A stretch of DNA of 64,000 bases from Chionis minor (Eukaryota; Chordata; Aves; Charadriiformes; Chionididae): assembly GCA_013398295.1 (NCBI GenBank), contig VZSF01008977.1:1069475-1133474 (forward strand), read 5' to 3'. Both the position numbers and the translations under genes were made by a program. Below are positions 23,720-36,464 of the stretch, piece after piece. Below the pieces are notes generated by a model that saw only the letters and a program-made list of their open reading frames with translations, had not been told where the DNA came from and ran no database searches. Each line of letters opens with the position of its first letter. Within the stretch, counting starts at the first letter, position 1.

Positions 23720-24140
23720 GACTGTCATAGCACATAATTATAACAATCTATAATGTGTGTCTTTAGCCCTTAAGCTGTGACTGCTTATTTCCTCTTACGC
23801 ATCTATGATATAACTTAGTGGTTATCACAAAATGCCTTTGCCGGGCTGTGTGCAGTGGGCAGCGCAGCCCTCCCGGGTAACACTCGGTCATCACCATTTT
23901 ATTGCTCACATTCCAAAGCTAAATGAAGAGGAATCTTCTAATTCCCAGAGCGGGGAATTTCCATCATAACTCTGATACCCTAATGCTACACTTCATCTAG
24001 CAGCCAGCACTTAGCAGAGCACCCAGGGGACAGCAAAAGGAGAGGTGGGGAAAGCAGTCATGGAGGATTTCAAATTCTGTGACACCACTGTAAGGCTGTT
24101 TATCGCAATTATTAGCATGAAAATCTCATTTGGCAGGAAT
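23720..24140. promoter_or_regulatory. Candidate conserved non-coding element
   Basis: The patch mixes evenly composed, non-repetitive sequence with dense short motifs. These include a TAATTA core after cacata (about 23735), ctaattcc (about 23938), a TTTATTGC core (about 23898), a TEAD-like cattcc (about 23910) and tttatcgcaattattag (about 24099). This texture is common in deeply conserved vertebrate enhancers. No alignment was possible, so this is a lead and not a call. Confidence 0.2.
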
Positions 24141-25506
24141 CCTGCCCCTCCTCCAAACTGACAACAGTTGTATGGGTGCATAGGTAGGGGGAAGAGAAGC
24201 TAATTTAGGATATCACTTTTAATGCCAATACTCTTTTATTAACGTTAGCTCTAGGAAGAGCTTTATCAACATGGTGAGTTAAAGTGTATGTGCTGTATTT
24301 CTCATGATACAAGTGTTATATGGCAGCAGTCATAAAAGGACAGTGACCTCTGAGAAGACCTCTCATGCTGGATGAACTCTTGAGTAACGGGAATGTGCCT
24401 GTGGAAGAGCTCCAGGGCAAGCTGAAGATCCAAGCCTTTGAGCAGCAGGGAGGATGAAGCAGACCGTTCTCACACATATTTAGAAATCAGCGCTGTGTGT
24501 TTGAGCTGCCTGGTTGAAGGACTAAAAAATTAGGACAAGAGGTGTGGGCAGGAAAATGTGCAAGCACCAAAGGGCTTCCAAGTTGTGCGAGGGTAAGAGT
24601 GATCCATCATTACTAAAGCACCCGGACTTGTTTTTTCTTCCTTGGTGTTTGTGATCAAGAACTAAACCCTGGGCAGAGCTTGAATACAGCTTGTATGGAT
24701 TTTAAGCCGGCCTAGAGTTTAAGCCTGAGACAGACATATCCAAAGCATGTTACATTTCAAAAGGGACAAATACAAACAAACGAAGCAAACAGACTTTCTA
24801 GTCCAGAGCTAGAAAGACTGAAAAATGCTCTTGGTATGTTGCAAGTGGGGTTTTTTGGGGCTAATATGGTAAATCACTATATAAGCAAAAAGAACTTGAA
24901 ATAATTTTTAGTCCATGCCCCTTTATAAGGCACAGGCAAAAGGGAATCAGCTAGAGAATAAACTTTCATTGTTTCCAGATATGAGTAAAATACACTTAAA
25001 TACTTGAGTTTGTCTGACATATATTTGGAAAAAAAAAAGGTTCTTCTAATGATGCAAGAGCTTTGTTAGGTTTTGGAGAAATTAAGGGAGATGCTGTATA
25101 TCCATATATTATTTCACCTAACAGTTCATTTTTTTATATTGTCATAAAAAAATTGTCATGCTCTTTCTATGTTCAGACACTCCCCTTATAATTTTGAACT
25201 CGCTCAAGTATTTAAACACACCTCAAATGGTTTCTCAGTTATATTTTATTTGCTTTCTGTGCTCATGTCATTCCCTGAATAACTCCTTACTGAAGCTTTG
25301 GACCAAGCTCCACATGTAGTAAAAAGCCCGATTTCTTCCTAACACCCACTCATTACTTATCTGAGGAGGTGCTGAATTGTTGAGGTGACAACTGTAACTG
25401 ACCATGACCAAACGGACTGTCTGTGCAGCCAGAAAGGTAATATACCATGCTCTGGGATTCGATTACTGAGCTGAAAGGGCAAGAGCTCATGTCCTTCAAA
25501 CTTATT

Positions 25507-25579
25507 TAAAAAAACCCACAACAAACAAATGAAAAAAACACAAAAAAGACCCCAACAAACAAAAAACCCCCCCAACCTC
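25507..25579. repeat. A/C-rich low-complexity tract
   Basis: About 70 bases of A runs broken by C and CA, ending in a run of seven C. It has almost no T. The minus-strand frame that crosses it (25357-25620) owes its Phe/Trp/Val/Leu-rich text to this composition and is not a gene. Confidence 0.8.
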
Positions 25580-25944
25580 CCCTTCCATCTTGACTTTCCA
25601 GTAAGATAAAAACTGAGCAAGGAAACATAAAACTGCCCCCTGCAAAAGAAGCATGTAAAATCATGTTATCTTTATCTGGAGACTGCAGTGCTGGCTGCTG
25701 GCGGTATTTAAACAGGATTGTTTCACAGCTGGGTGCAATACACTGAGAGGAGGACTGTTACTTCCTCCTCGTCTCACCAGCCCCAAGTTTTCCCTCTGCT
25801 ACCCTAGTTGCTGTTGTGCACTTTCAGATCAACACTCTTATTTGTCACAGACTTAAATGACATACCTAACCAGCAAGATCAAATCCTGTTGTTACTCCCA
25901 CTTTCAATTGCCCAGTTTATATTTCAGAGCTGATTTATGATACT

Positions 25945-26040
25945 TGCCTGCCTCGCTGCCTGAGCGCCCCAAGCAATTTATTCCATAATGCCCTTCTTGT
26001 AAAGAAATTATGCCTGAATTGCTCACAGGTTAGTTCTTCT
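25945..26040 (-). mobile_element. Probable ancient CR1 scrap
   Basis: The plus strand reads caatttattccataat, then cccttcttgtaaagaaatta, then tgcctgaatt. This parallels the CR1 segment 'ctgttccagtgctctg..accctcaaagtaaagaagttcctcctcatgtt' seen intact at 9639-9685, and is closer to the older amniote version. Only about 90 bp can be followed, so the call is tentative. Confidence 0.4.
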
Positions 26041-29000
26041 ATGGCGGCACTCCATGCCCTGGTACTTTCCAGTCGTTCACCATTTCACATAGCTCAAAGG
26101 CAAACTGTGACACAGGATTTTGATTATAATGTCCAGACTTACTCAGTGCAGTTAAAGTGGAGAGGGAAAAAAAAGAAGACTGGAGATCTCTTGGGTTATT
26201 AACTGAATTGTGCAATACTAGTATAAAACCCACAAAAGTCCAAAGAATTGCTTGCGATTTAAGCAGCGTAAAGAGTTGAAGTTGAGATCCTGCCTCAGGC
26301 TGGGAGGAAAGGGAGTTGAAATGCTGCAAACCTTAAAGCACCTTATAGATGGGTTGTTTAAGGCTACCACTGTTTGAGGGAAACTAAATCAGTAATAATT
26401 TTGTATCAATTTGTTCATCCTAGTTATTTTTTTCTAAATAAAAGGTAGCAGGGCCTGGATTTTATTTTTGGTCCCTTACTGTTTATTAGTTCTGTGTTAA
26501 CTCCTGCATTGTGAACGTCACTTTAGCATTTAATAGGACTTGGATCTTTAAGAGACTGACCTAAGTGCAACTCCATAAGGCAAATGTGAGTTTTACACCT
26601 ACATACCACGCGCTGCAGGCCCATCAAGTTGCAAAGACTGAGAAGCAGTCCCTGTTGTGGAAATTTGTTATGGCCCTCGAGAAAACAGCAGGAAACCCAA
26701 ATTCTCTTCCTGTGACAGAATATGTGGAAGATCGTATAGGCTGCCATTTTCATTTTTACCTGTATATCTTAGCCTATATGATGCAGACAGAAATTAAAAG
26801 AAAGAGCAGCTCTGGCCTGGCCCAACAGAAAAAGGGACACGTAACATTAGTCTTAGTTTTATCTTATGTAATGAGTAGCCCAAATAAGTTTAATGGTATT
26901 GTTAATGGCATTAAAAACTACATGAAAGGACATTGGGGTATCTCCCTCATAAGAATTCAGAATTGAAAGAGTTACTGCTCAAACAGTAAAGGACGAAAAT
27001 AAAATCTACCACTGCAGAAAATAAAATAATAATAAAAAAATCCTGGATAATTAATGTTGTCAGTTATAACATTACTTTACTCTTGCACATATGTGCTGCT
27101 TTTTAGCTGCATGATTATTTTTCTCACAACAACATTTTTACAGTATTGCAAGGCTCACTGTAAAATCAGCCCTAAAGAAAAATGCAGAACTGTGGGCAGG
27201 TCTGACAAATAGGACACAGAATGGAAAGTGACAGGGAACAGAGCACAAAGTGCAAGTGCTTAAGTGCTGGGTTTCTTTTTCCTGACCTGGGAATCTATGC
27301 ACCGTAATACTGATATTCTGAGAACCAAGAAATCCAGGTCAAGACTTGAAAGCTGCTGTCACCATGACAAACCAGGCGGGAAACACAGCATAGCTCATTC
27401 CTATGTCCATCTCCATCTAAGCCTCCTCCGGCAAAACTCCAACTGGAAATACAAAATCCTCATGTTGCAGTCTGGAGGCTTTCCTGATGTGAGGGTATCG
27501 AAGCGTCCATGCATAGAGATGAAAGCGTGGCTGGGAACAGCTCTGCAGCTGCACCTCCGTGAGGTCCACCTTCTGGAAAACCTGTCTCCCACATGAACCA
27601 AAGCATGGGAAATGGAGACACCTGGGAGATTTACTTCATCATTTTGGTGTGAACTAAAACACTAGTGCAGGTACACCCTAAAAGACAATCTACCCAGGTA
27701 AAGCTGGGCACATCCTTGTGTGCCTGCAGGACATAAGTTCCTGTGCTTGCTGCCAATGGAAGATGTAGCATTTAGGATAAAAATTTTTACTATAAACAAT
27801 TATGGACATAGTTCATATGCCCATATACCATTCTGGCTGCATCAAAAGATTTCAAAATATCAGCCTGTGGGATTTCTAAAGCATAGAACTCGCGCTTGCT
27901 AACACGTCCAAGGTGCTTCTCTGCAAGGCAGGTAGCAGAAGACAGATTGTCTCTTTATAGTGGAAAGTCTGGAGAAAACAGAAGTCTCCAGGGGCAGTAG
28001 AAAGATCTTTAAAGCGAAAAAAAATTAAAAAAAAAAAAAAAGAAATCACTGTAAAGAAATATTTCAGGAAGACTTTTAAGGCCCAGCTGGCTCTCTGAAT
28101 TGCCAAGAGAGCAGCATATGTAGGCTCCTATGTGGTGTCTTCTGGGTTTCCTGGGGAAAGTATTTCTGTACTGTGCTGAAGTACAGCTGAAAGCACTAAA
28201 CCAGCACTAAGCACGTGCACAACGGACTGCTGCAAAAGTAAAAAAATCACATAGATAATAAAGGTGAAGAGGGAGCAGGAGGCTAGCAGTGTGGGGACAC
28301 CACCAACACCAGCTCCTGGAAGTGAACACCCCAGCACAACTACCTTGTTGTTGCATTAACAGAGTGCTCCTGGACTTTGTTAATCTGAGCTTCCTTTTGC
28401 CCAGAAGACCAGATGGGTTGGGAAGACAAAATAACAGGTAAGAAGTTTCCAATAGGTGTGGGCAAACAGAGAAACAGATGCATTTGTATGGGGTTTTGAA
28501 AACACTGCTGTCCCTTATTTTGTCTGTGAAAGAGGTCCATACAAAGAAAAGCCTGCATACATTTATTTTCCTTTCACTGCTGTCATACAGATTAAGAGCA
28601 ACCTTCAGGTAGGGTTTATGAGCCTTTTGGAGGCAGCTCCTGGATCATGTGTACAACCATCTTTCCTGGTCTCTGCTTGCCTTTTTTTTTTTTTCTTCTT
28701 TAGTAAGGCCCATTTCTCTTCTCGTACAATGTTTCCTTCCTGCCTTTCAAAGGTTCACCTCTGTGGTGCTTTTTAAAATTCCCCGATGCCTTTTTTAATT
28801 CCTTCTTTTTCACCTTTGCCTCTCTGTCTTGTCTGGGAGATTTCAACTCACTCATCACTCCATCCTTTCCTTCAGACAGATAAGAAAAATACTAGTTCTT
28901 TAGGTGTCTGTCAAGCTCTTCAGCATACTAATTGCTGTTTGTCAAAGAACAGTAATTAAAATGCACAGTCACTGCAGAGAAATAGCTGTAATGACCTGAG

Positions 29001-32000
29001 ATAAAAGCCTTTCTTCTGTCTTTCCTGCTTTTCCTGGACAGGTGGTTATTGTCCCACACTTCAGCTGCAGAGGACAGTGGCTTATTTGAAACCTGCTTTA
29101 GCACAAATCTGGCTGCATGAACTTCTTGAATATTACTTAACATCAGCCTGATATAAGAGATAGTCGAAGAGATATAATTTTACAGACAGATGTCTCTCCT
29201 GACACCTCTTCTCACACATATTTAATTTTCTAATCTCCTCCTAGACCTTCCTAATAGCATTAGCTTGAACCACCTTGACTTGTTCAGTGATTTTTCAAAT
29301 TTTCCCTGAAGTGAGTGAAGCTGATCCCTGTTTTTCTGGGAAAGTTGCTTTTTGTGATGGTAATTTCCAGGTTAATAATGGCATAAGCAACTGAGAGAAT
29401 GTGACGTCTGGATGGGAGTGTGTCATCTAATATCTCTAGTTTGGAGGTTATATACACACAGGCTATTCAAAGATAAGCTGTTTTTCTAGTAAGTTTTCAT
29501 ACAGACAAGAACGTTTGAATTTATGAACAGAAAGTCCATAAATAGAGAGATCTCCACAACACTATCAGGCTACAGTCCTATTGCGTTAAGCATGTCTTCT
29601 GAAAGTAGAAAACCCCTCCATCAAATCAACCTAAGGTCTAGGAGATTTCTAGTTTGAACAACTATATTTTACAGAAATGTATCACAGTCCTAAACTCATG
29701 AAATGTTTGTGATTTCCTCATCAAAAGTGCTTGGCTTTCACAGAAATAACGTGTTTGATTGTGTTTTCACTCAAAATTCACCTTCTCACCATCATGCTGC
29801 TTTCCACAAGGTCAGTTGTCCACAACTTAGGCATCAGTGGCGTGAACAAAGGTTTCACATGTCAGTTTTGACCCTCAGCATAATCTCAGTTATTTCAGTG
29901 GTTTTATGTAGGTTTAACTGACTTGAACTTAAAAGGTAATTCTTTTGATGAGGTACAAGAAGAAACAAAATCAGCTTCTCTTTTTAATCTTTATTGTCTC
30001 TTACATTTCCAGAGAGATAAAAAAATGTAGGAAGATTTATCATCATTTTTACTCTATAGCCCAGGTCTAAGCAAACTCAGCCTCACAGATTGCCTGTGCC
30101 TAGGTGTGGGAGGGCTTTGAGAGACCTCTAAATATCGCATTAAATCTGGCAGAGATAGAGTTGACCCTTAAGTAGTTATTTAGCTCCAAGATCACAGAAA
30201 AAGTTACACTTTTTTTGTACACGTATTACAGGGTTATGAGGGCAAGGACTGAACTGAAGGGCAGATAGATTAATTTGAGCCTCAGAAAGCAAAATCTGTG
30301 AGAAGCCAGTTTTGATCCTTTTGTCTCCTACCAAGACAGTCCTGCAACGCTGACACAATGCAGTGCCTGGAAGTACTAGGCTTGCTCTAACAGCACCTCC
30401 TGATCATCCCTCCAGCTGCAACTAACTTTTTCCCTACCTCTTCTTCCTGAGACACCCCAAACTGGATGCAGTGTTTATTAGAATCATTAAGGATTGTTTG
30501 CTGGACTTGGTAGACCTGAGCTCAACCCATGAGAGGGAACTACTGTATTGTTCATTAATGTCCCCAAATATACCTGCTGGAATCAGCTTCATTTCTGTAG
30601 CGCAGAATATCGAAGATACAGTGCTAGCAATTGTGCTCTAAGGAAGAAAGAGGGAGAAAAGCAGATGGCACAGGGAGGGAGAAGCAAATTGGTTTTGCAG
30701 TTATAGAGTAAACTTTAGAAATCTATAGTAGTATGGAACCTGCAGCAATTTTAAGCACCTTTGACTAGACTGCTCAACAGTGGATAATAAAAAGAACAGA
30801 AAAAACAGGGAATCAATAAGGCTGTCAGAGCTCTTTCCTTCTACTACAGTGTTTTACATTTACTGTGTATCTCTCTGCTTCACAGTATTTCAATAAAGCA
30901 GGAAAATGGGCAATCTCAAAGCTAAGCTATACAATTTACTCTTCACACATTACTAACTACTGCTTCAGAGATTTAGCACATGTCTAGACAGGGATCCATT
31001 TTTAAAATAAAAATTATAATACTCTATTAAAGAGAGTTATTACTGTCTATGCTAATGTTCATAAGGATCAACATCCCTCTGCTCTCTGAATTTAACTTTA
31101 GTGCAATTTCAGGGTTTTTACACTGTTGACTTCACAGAGAGGAAAAATGCAGTTCATTAGTATGTATGAATAGTATTCTTTAGGGTTTTTTGTGTTGTTA
31201 TCTAGGCAATTAAGAAAAAACAAAACCAAAACAAGAAACTGACCCTAGAGGTATCCTTTTCATATGCTTAAATGTTTAATTTGGGAGGTACTCTGTGAGC
31301 TCCCCATTTTTGAAAATGCTGGCTAGGACAACATGGCAAATAATTAGATAAAAGTGCTTCATACCTTTTAGTGTGGAGCTAGATACAGGGGGGAAGGAGA
31401 GGAAAAGTGAGATAAGAATCCTGAATTCAAATGAATGTTAGGAGGATCTCCCTGCACGCATATCAGATGTGGGTATTTTTGAGTTGATGATAGCAGATGC
31501 CGAGCAGCCAGTAAGCCATCAGATGTTTCCTTCCTGAATTTATCTCTTTGGCTTCTTCTGGCTATTCAAGAACAGCAGTCTCATGCTTTTAAAACTGCAC
31601 CAGAAATTCTGGAGCATACTGACAGCTTACGTCAGTGTTGTCCATGCAAAGAGAGGCAGACCTCACAAGATAGAAGTCTTTGACTTTAATTAAAGGAAGG
31701 AATTGGAAAAAAGGAATTGACCCTTCTGCAGGTGTTGCCAAAACCCACTCTTTTGTGTTTTCTGTGAAGTCATACTGAACCACAGATGTGCACCTGGTTG
31801 GCTGACCTGTCTCTTCCCTTGCTCATCAAATGCCATCCTTCTTTTCTGTTGTTTATTCAGCAGGGAAATAGCCTGCTCTGCTTTGGCAGGAGGAGTCTCT
31901 TTCTGGGTGACGCCTACAAGGTGATGCCTTTCTAGTCTATATTTCAGGGGCTGATAATAAACTAATGATTGTTCAAACTCTATGTGGGGTCCTCTGCTGT

Positions 32001-32138
32001 TAGGCAAAGCAGAAGTTTTTCTTAGAAGTAGGGGGAAAACAGTCCCATTTTGCTTCAACTGATAGACTTCACAAGGTCTCAGTTATATTTGTAGGAAGAC
32101 TACACAGATTATTTTGGATTTCTTTCCAATAACATGTG

Positions 32139-32152
32139 GTTGCTAAGGCAAT
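32139..32152. promoter_or_regulatory. RFX X-box-like motif
   Basis: gttgctaaggcaat resembles the imperfect palindrome bound by RFX-family winged-helix factors (GTTGCYNNGGYAAC type). One half-site is full and the other lacks the last base. Function is inferred from sequence only. Confidence 0.3.
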
Positions 32153-33274
32153 CTCTAGCTGAGGGTTCCTGGGACTTTCTGAATTGCTGCAGAGGTAGGG
32201 CAGAGAGGGATGTGTAGCTTTTCTCTCCTACCATCTGTAAGCAACAGATTTTTTAGTTCCCACTCAACCAGAAGATTCGTATGTGACTGAAGCAGGGGAG
32301 ATGTCTCACTTGACAAATACTCTGAGTATGAAAGTTCTCAGAGAAGCATCAAACACTCTTGTAATGAGCAGCAGTAAGTGGGAGAGTGAAGTGACTTTTA
32401 CGTGGTTTGAAACAGCTAACACAGGGACTAGGAGAAGAGGTAACCAAGAGAGAAAAGCACAGATATGATTATACTAGTGCATCTGACCCAGATGACTCCT
32501 CAGGTGGATTCAGAGTTTGGAACAGAGCTTTTCTACATCTTTTATGAACAGATTACTGTTACTTATACTGTGTTACTTGTACTAACGCTGCACTGTTATC
32601 TGCATTAGCAAAACTGCTGTACAGTCTAGTGCTTTCACAGGTAACACACATAAAAGCTTTGTTTTGGATGACCTGTTTGTATGTCATATACATAAAAATT
32701 TGTGAGTCGTGAATGAAACCTACAGGCTGTAACTGTATGACTTGAGCCCTTTTTCCGCAGATGAGGGTATGAGGGGGATAAGAGCCAGAAAAAATAGGCA
32801 GAGAATTTGATTTAAAAGGCAGAGAACAATAAGAAATAAGATGCGTTTTTTGTTTGCTCATTTTTAAGCAGGAAATAGGCACTGAAACCCTGGAAAATCT
32901 GTATGAGCTATACTGTCAGACTTGCATGCACAAATAGAGACTGTAACAACTGATATCTTTGCTGATAAATCTATCAAAATAGGTCAGGGAAAGAGTTACT
33001 CAGAAATGAGCCAAATGAGTGTACTGTCTTGCCCTCAAGTTTATATAGTTCACCTGCGAACTCATGATAGAGCCAAGCATTTTTTCTTGAAGTCAAGTTC
33101 AATTTTAAAAACATAAAAAATGAACCATAAAATGAATATTTTCAAATAACTGGTGTGTCAGCAGTTGAAAACTTCTCTGCTATGACTGAGCTTTTCAGTG
33201 AAATGTGAGGATTTCTCAGTTACAAGATTTCTGTAAGTGCTGAGGTTATAAATGGTCCAGCATCTTCTGAGTTT

Positions 33275-33313
33275 TTAATGGCCTTTAATGGAATAAATTA
33301 ATGGATTTTAATG
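33275..33313. promoter_or_regulatory. Cluster of four TTAATG motifs
   Basis: TTAATG starts at 33275, 33285, 33298 and 33308, giving spacings of 10, 13 and 10 bases. The core matches simple homeodomain sites (ATTA/TAAT). Near-helical spacing would place most of the sites on one face of the DNA. It may instead be a degenerate tandem repeat. Confidence 0.3.
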
Positions 33314-33455
33314 TGAACATCTGCTCTGACGAGTGAAGAGTGGAGAATTTCAAGAGGCGTGTGTTGAGAACATGACAGTACCTGTGTTATGCATTGCAAA
33401 TATGCATTTCACTGCAGAACAGTGAAGAGCTGAATGTTATAGATTTTTTCTTTTT

Positions 33456-33456
33456 N
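33456..33456. other. Ambiguous base (N)
   Basis: A single N follows a T-rich run. It is most simply an unresolved homopolymer length or base call in the assembly. Confidence 0.95.
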
Positions 33457-36450
33457 CACAATACAGAACTGCTGTTACCTAATTACCTTATTTTTCACAA
33501 TCTTGTTCACTTTGTTAGGAGCCTGAAAGGGATTGGTTGGTGAGGCAGTCTGAAGTCTACACCATCTCCCAGGGTAATACTAGAACTCATTATGGCTCAT
33601 GAAATGCTCACAGATTATGGTATTCCATACTACAGAAATATCTATGAAGAGAAAACAAAAAAATAGAAAGTATTGTTTTGGAGGGACAAGAAAAAACAAC
33701 ACCACCCCGTGAATATTGTTTCTTTGCAGAACCATGACATCATTCTGTATTAAATGAAGCAGGTATCTAGAGGAGGAAGAGAATGTCACATCATCATTTA
33801 AATAAAGTGTGTTTTATAAAAAGGATGCACAGAGGGATTGGAGTTAAGGCACAAGAGTAAGGGAAGTGCCACTTAAAGGGGAAAACCCAGAGAAATCAAA
33901 GAAATAATTCTTCACTTTCACAGGAATGTTGCCATACACCGAGCAATGTACGTGGAGCTATAAGTAAAACAGGAAAACAATTTACTAACCTTAATAAAAA
34001 ACTTAAGTGGCACCATTTTTGCTAGGTAAGAAAATGAGTTGTTGGGCTCCTGACCAGCAACGCCTCTGATGACTAAACTCACTGCTGTCTGCAGCAATTT
34101 ACATTAGTTCTCTCCACTTCTCTTTAATTTCAGATTTTTGTTGCGATGGAAATGGCACTGTAGCAGCAGTGAATTTGCTATGAACAGATAGACGCTTTTG
34201 CTCTTAGTTCCCACATTTATCAACAGTTTTGACTTTGGTAAATATAGTTGAGTTCAATTGTAAAGAGGGAACAGAAATCAGATACATTTGATTTGAAAAT
34301 AGTCTCAGATAACATCTCAAGTGTAATCAGCCTCAGGCATAATTGTTCTGTTCACTTCTCTTCCTTCCAAATCTTCGTTTTTATTTTATATGTTTCTGAC
34401 GTCCCCCATGTTGCTACTTACAGATCCTGATACAGATGGAGGAAAGCTCAGAATGATAAGGAAAAGATTCTGAAGCTTATCTAAAATATTTAGGTTGGGA
34501 TAAAAGTTCACGAAGAATCTGGAAAAACAGTGATGAGAGAAAAGAAAACAACTGTAGACAGCATGAAATTATTTTGTTTTGTAAACACAAAAGTTGGCCA
34601 TGAAGAGTTGCGAGAGGATCTAATGAGGCTGAAAGATCTGTAATACACTTGCAGATGAAATTCAGTGTTGGTTTGTACCAAGTAATGGGAGGAAGGGGGA
34701 GAATGGAGGGAACCAGCCCTAACTAAACTGCAGAAAAATGGGCTGTAAATTAGCTATTACAATTCAGGAAATATATCTTGACATTTTTGCGAATAGTTCA
34801 AACAAATGTCAACTCAATATTCAGCAGTGGTCAAAGAGGCAGATGGTGTATTAAACAATTAGTAGGAAAACTCCAGTGAACAAATCAGAAAATATCACTA
34901 TGTCACTCTAAAATCCACTGTGTATTCATGGTTAAAATCCTGTGTATCTTTGGCCTTACTCAGGTATAGAAGTTTGTTGAAGACGATAAAAAGCACAGAA
35001 CAGTGGCTAGCTAAAGGGAGGCCAAACAGAGAGAAACATATAAAACCATAGATATCATACAGAAAGTGAGTGAGGAACAACTGTTTGTTATTTTTCACAG
35101 GATAAGACTTGTGGAGCAGCAACTGAAACGATCACACACGGTTTTATAAAACATACAAGAAAACTGTTGCCAGGCAGAAGCATTGCCATTCTCGTATTGC
35201 TGCAGTATGATGTGGACCTTGAAAGCTTAAAAAGGCTTAAAGACATATTAATGAAACAAAATGAATCATTAAAAATAAGGATACAGATACCAGCCCTGAT
35301 TTAGGAAGTCTCTGAATTGCATTTTGTCAGAAGGTGGAAGTATACAGTGGGGAAAACTTCACAGTGCTATTCCCTGTTCATTTCTTGTTTTCTCTAAGCC
35401 TCTGCCGTTGGTTCCTGTCAGAAATATGTAACTGGGGGAGAGATTTGTTTTGCTCATCTTGGGATTTTGAAAGAGCTGAAATAAAACTGTGAGCCAATTT
35501 CAATGAACACTTCCAAGTGATTTGGATCACTACTCACCAAGGAACAAAGAGGAGGTCCTCACCATTGGTTCTTGCTTGACTCAGGGACATGCAGGACTCT
35601 GACCCCAGTTTCCTTGGGAAGGGGACTCAGATTATTGGTGACGAGGTCAGCTGCTCTCTCTGATTCCTGCTTAATGGCCTGTCTTCTGAGTGAAGGCTAA
35701 GTGGCTCAGTACGCCAGTAAAATAGAAGCAAGTGGTGTTACTGGAGTCCAGGTGCCTCCTTATTCAGATTAAAGCTTTCACATGCTGTGCTGCTTTCTAT
35801 CAGGTCATGGGTTAGAAGTGCATAACCAGAGGCAATGGCAGTGAGACCTAAAAACTACAGCAAAGTGATAGGTGGGGGGCTAGTTGGCTCTGAGAGAAGA
35901 AATCAGCTTCCTGACAGGAATGATTATTGCTCTGTGATTGTGGCAGTTACTTTTCATACTTTGCATTGGAAAAGGTAAGTTTCTAGCTAGGAATGTTTTC
36001 AGCTGCAGGAAGGCAATTGGGAATTTTATTTTCTGGCTAATGGAGTGAGATGAGACATGAGGACGGTTTGTATGCAACACTGCTCTGCACAGGGGATATC
36101 AAGATTGCACTCTTCAAGGCCAATAAAAGAGAAAAAATTGTTAAGACATGAAAAAGATAAGGGAAGTGTAAGGGTTTCCTGAGAGATGACGTAGAATACC
36201 ACAGGTGTTCCAAATGGGGGAATAATAAACCTGAAACTCCTGAGAGGTGAAATGCTCATTTAAAAAAAAAAAAGTGGTATAGATGGCATCATAATTTCTG
36301 TACATGGAAAAATACTGGAGAGGTATTTAGAGATAAAGATAAGTAGCACCTGAGAACAATAAAATTCACTCATTTTATCTCTTTAAGAACTTAAACCCAA
36401 AGGCACTCCTGTTATATTGAGATTTGCTGATATTCAGTACGTTTATTTTG

Positions 36451-36464
36451 TAATTAATGCAAAT
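36451..36464 (+). promoter_or_regulatory. Homeodomain site abutting a POU octamer
   Basis: TAATTA (36451-36456) is joined directly to a perfect octamer ATGCAAAT (36457-36464). The octamer is the classical binding site of POU factors such as OCT1/POU2F1 and the neural POU3F proteins. TAATTA is a palindromic homeodomain site. Such composites are common in neural enhancers. Chance occurrence is possible in AT-rich DNA. Confidence 0.35.

Larger units (their letters stand above)
19916..25506. other. Non-coding sequence with possible conserved elements
   Basis: No coding region is recognisable. The plus-strand frame at 22568-22930 (120 codons) resembles no known family and has no initiation or splice context. 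The stretch contains an imperfect AT-rich hairpin (22453-22488) and a patch at about 23720-24140 that reads like conserved non-coding DNA. Otherwise nothing stands out. Confidence 0.5.
26041..33455. other. Non-coding sequence, mostly unremarkable
   Basis: About 7.4 kb with no recognisable gene. AT-rich low-complexity patches lie at 27018-27040 and 28018-28041, and a T run at 28682-28694. Minus-strand frames at 31690-32058 (122 codons) and 32559-32882 (107 codons) match nothing known. An RFX-like site (32139-32152) and a cluster of TTAATG motifs (33275-33313) are listed separately. Confidence 0.5.

Noticed and set aside
30390..30490. Possible CR1-like phrase ccccaaactggatgcagtg
   Set aside because: Only one short phrase fits the CR1 order; flanking text does not continue the alignment.
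31690..32058. 122-codon minus-strand frame
   Set aside because: No family recognised; isolated, with no supporting splice signals or neighbouring exon.
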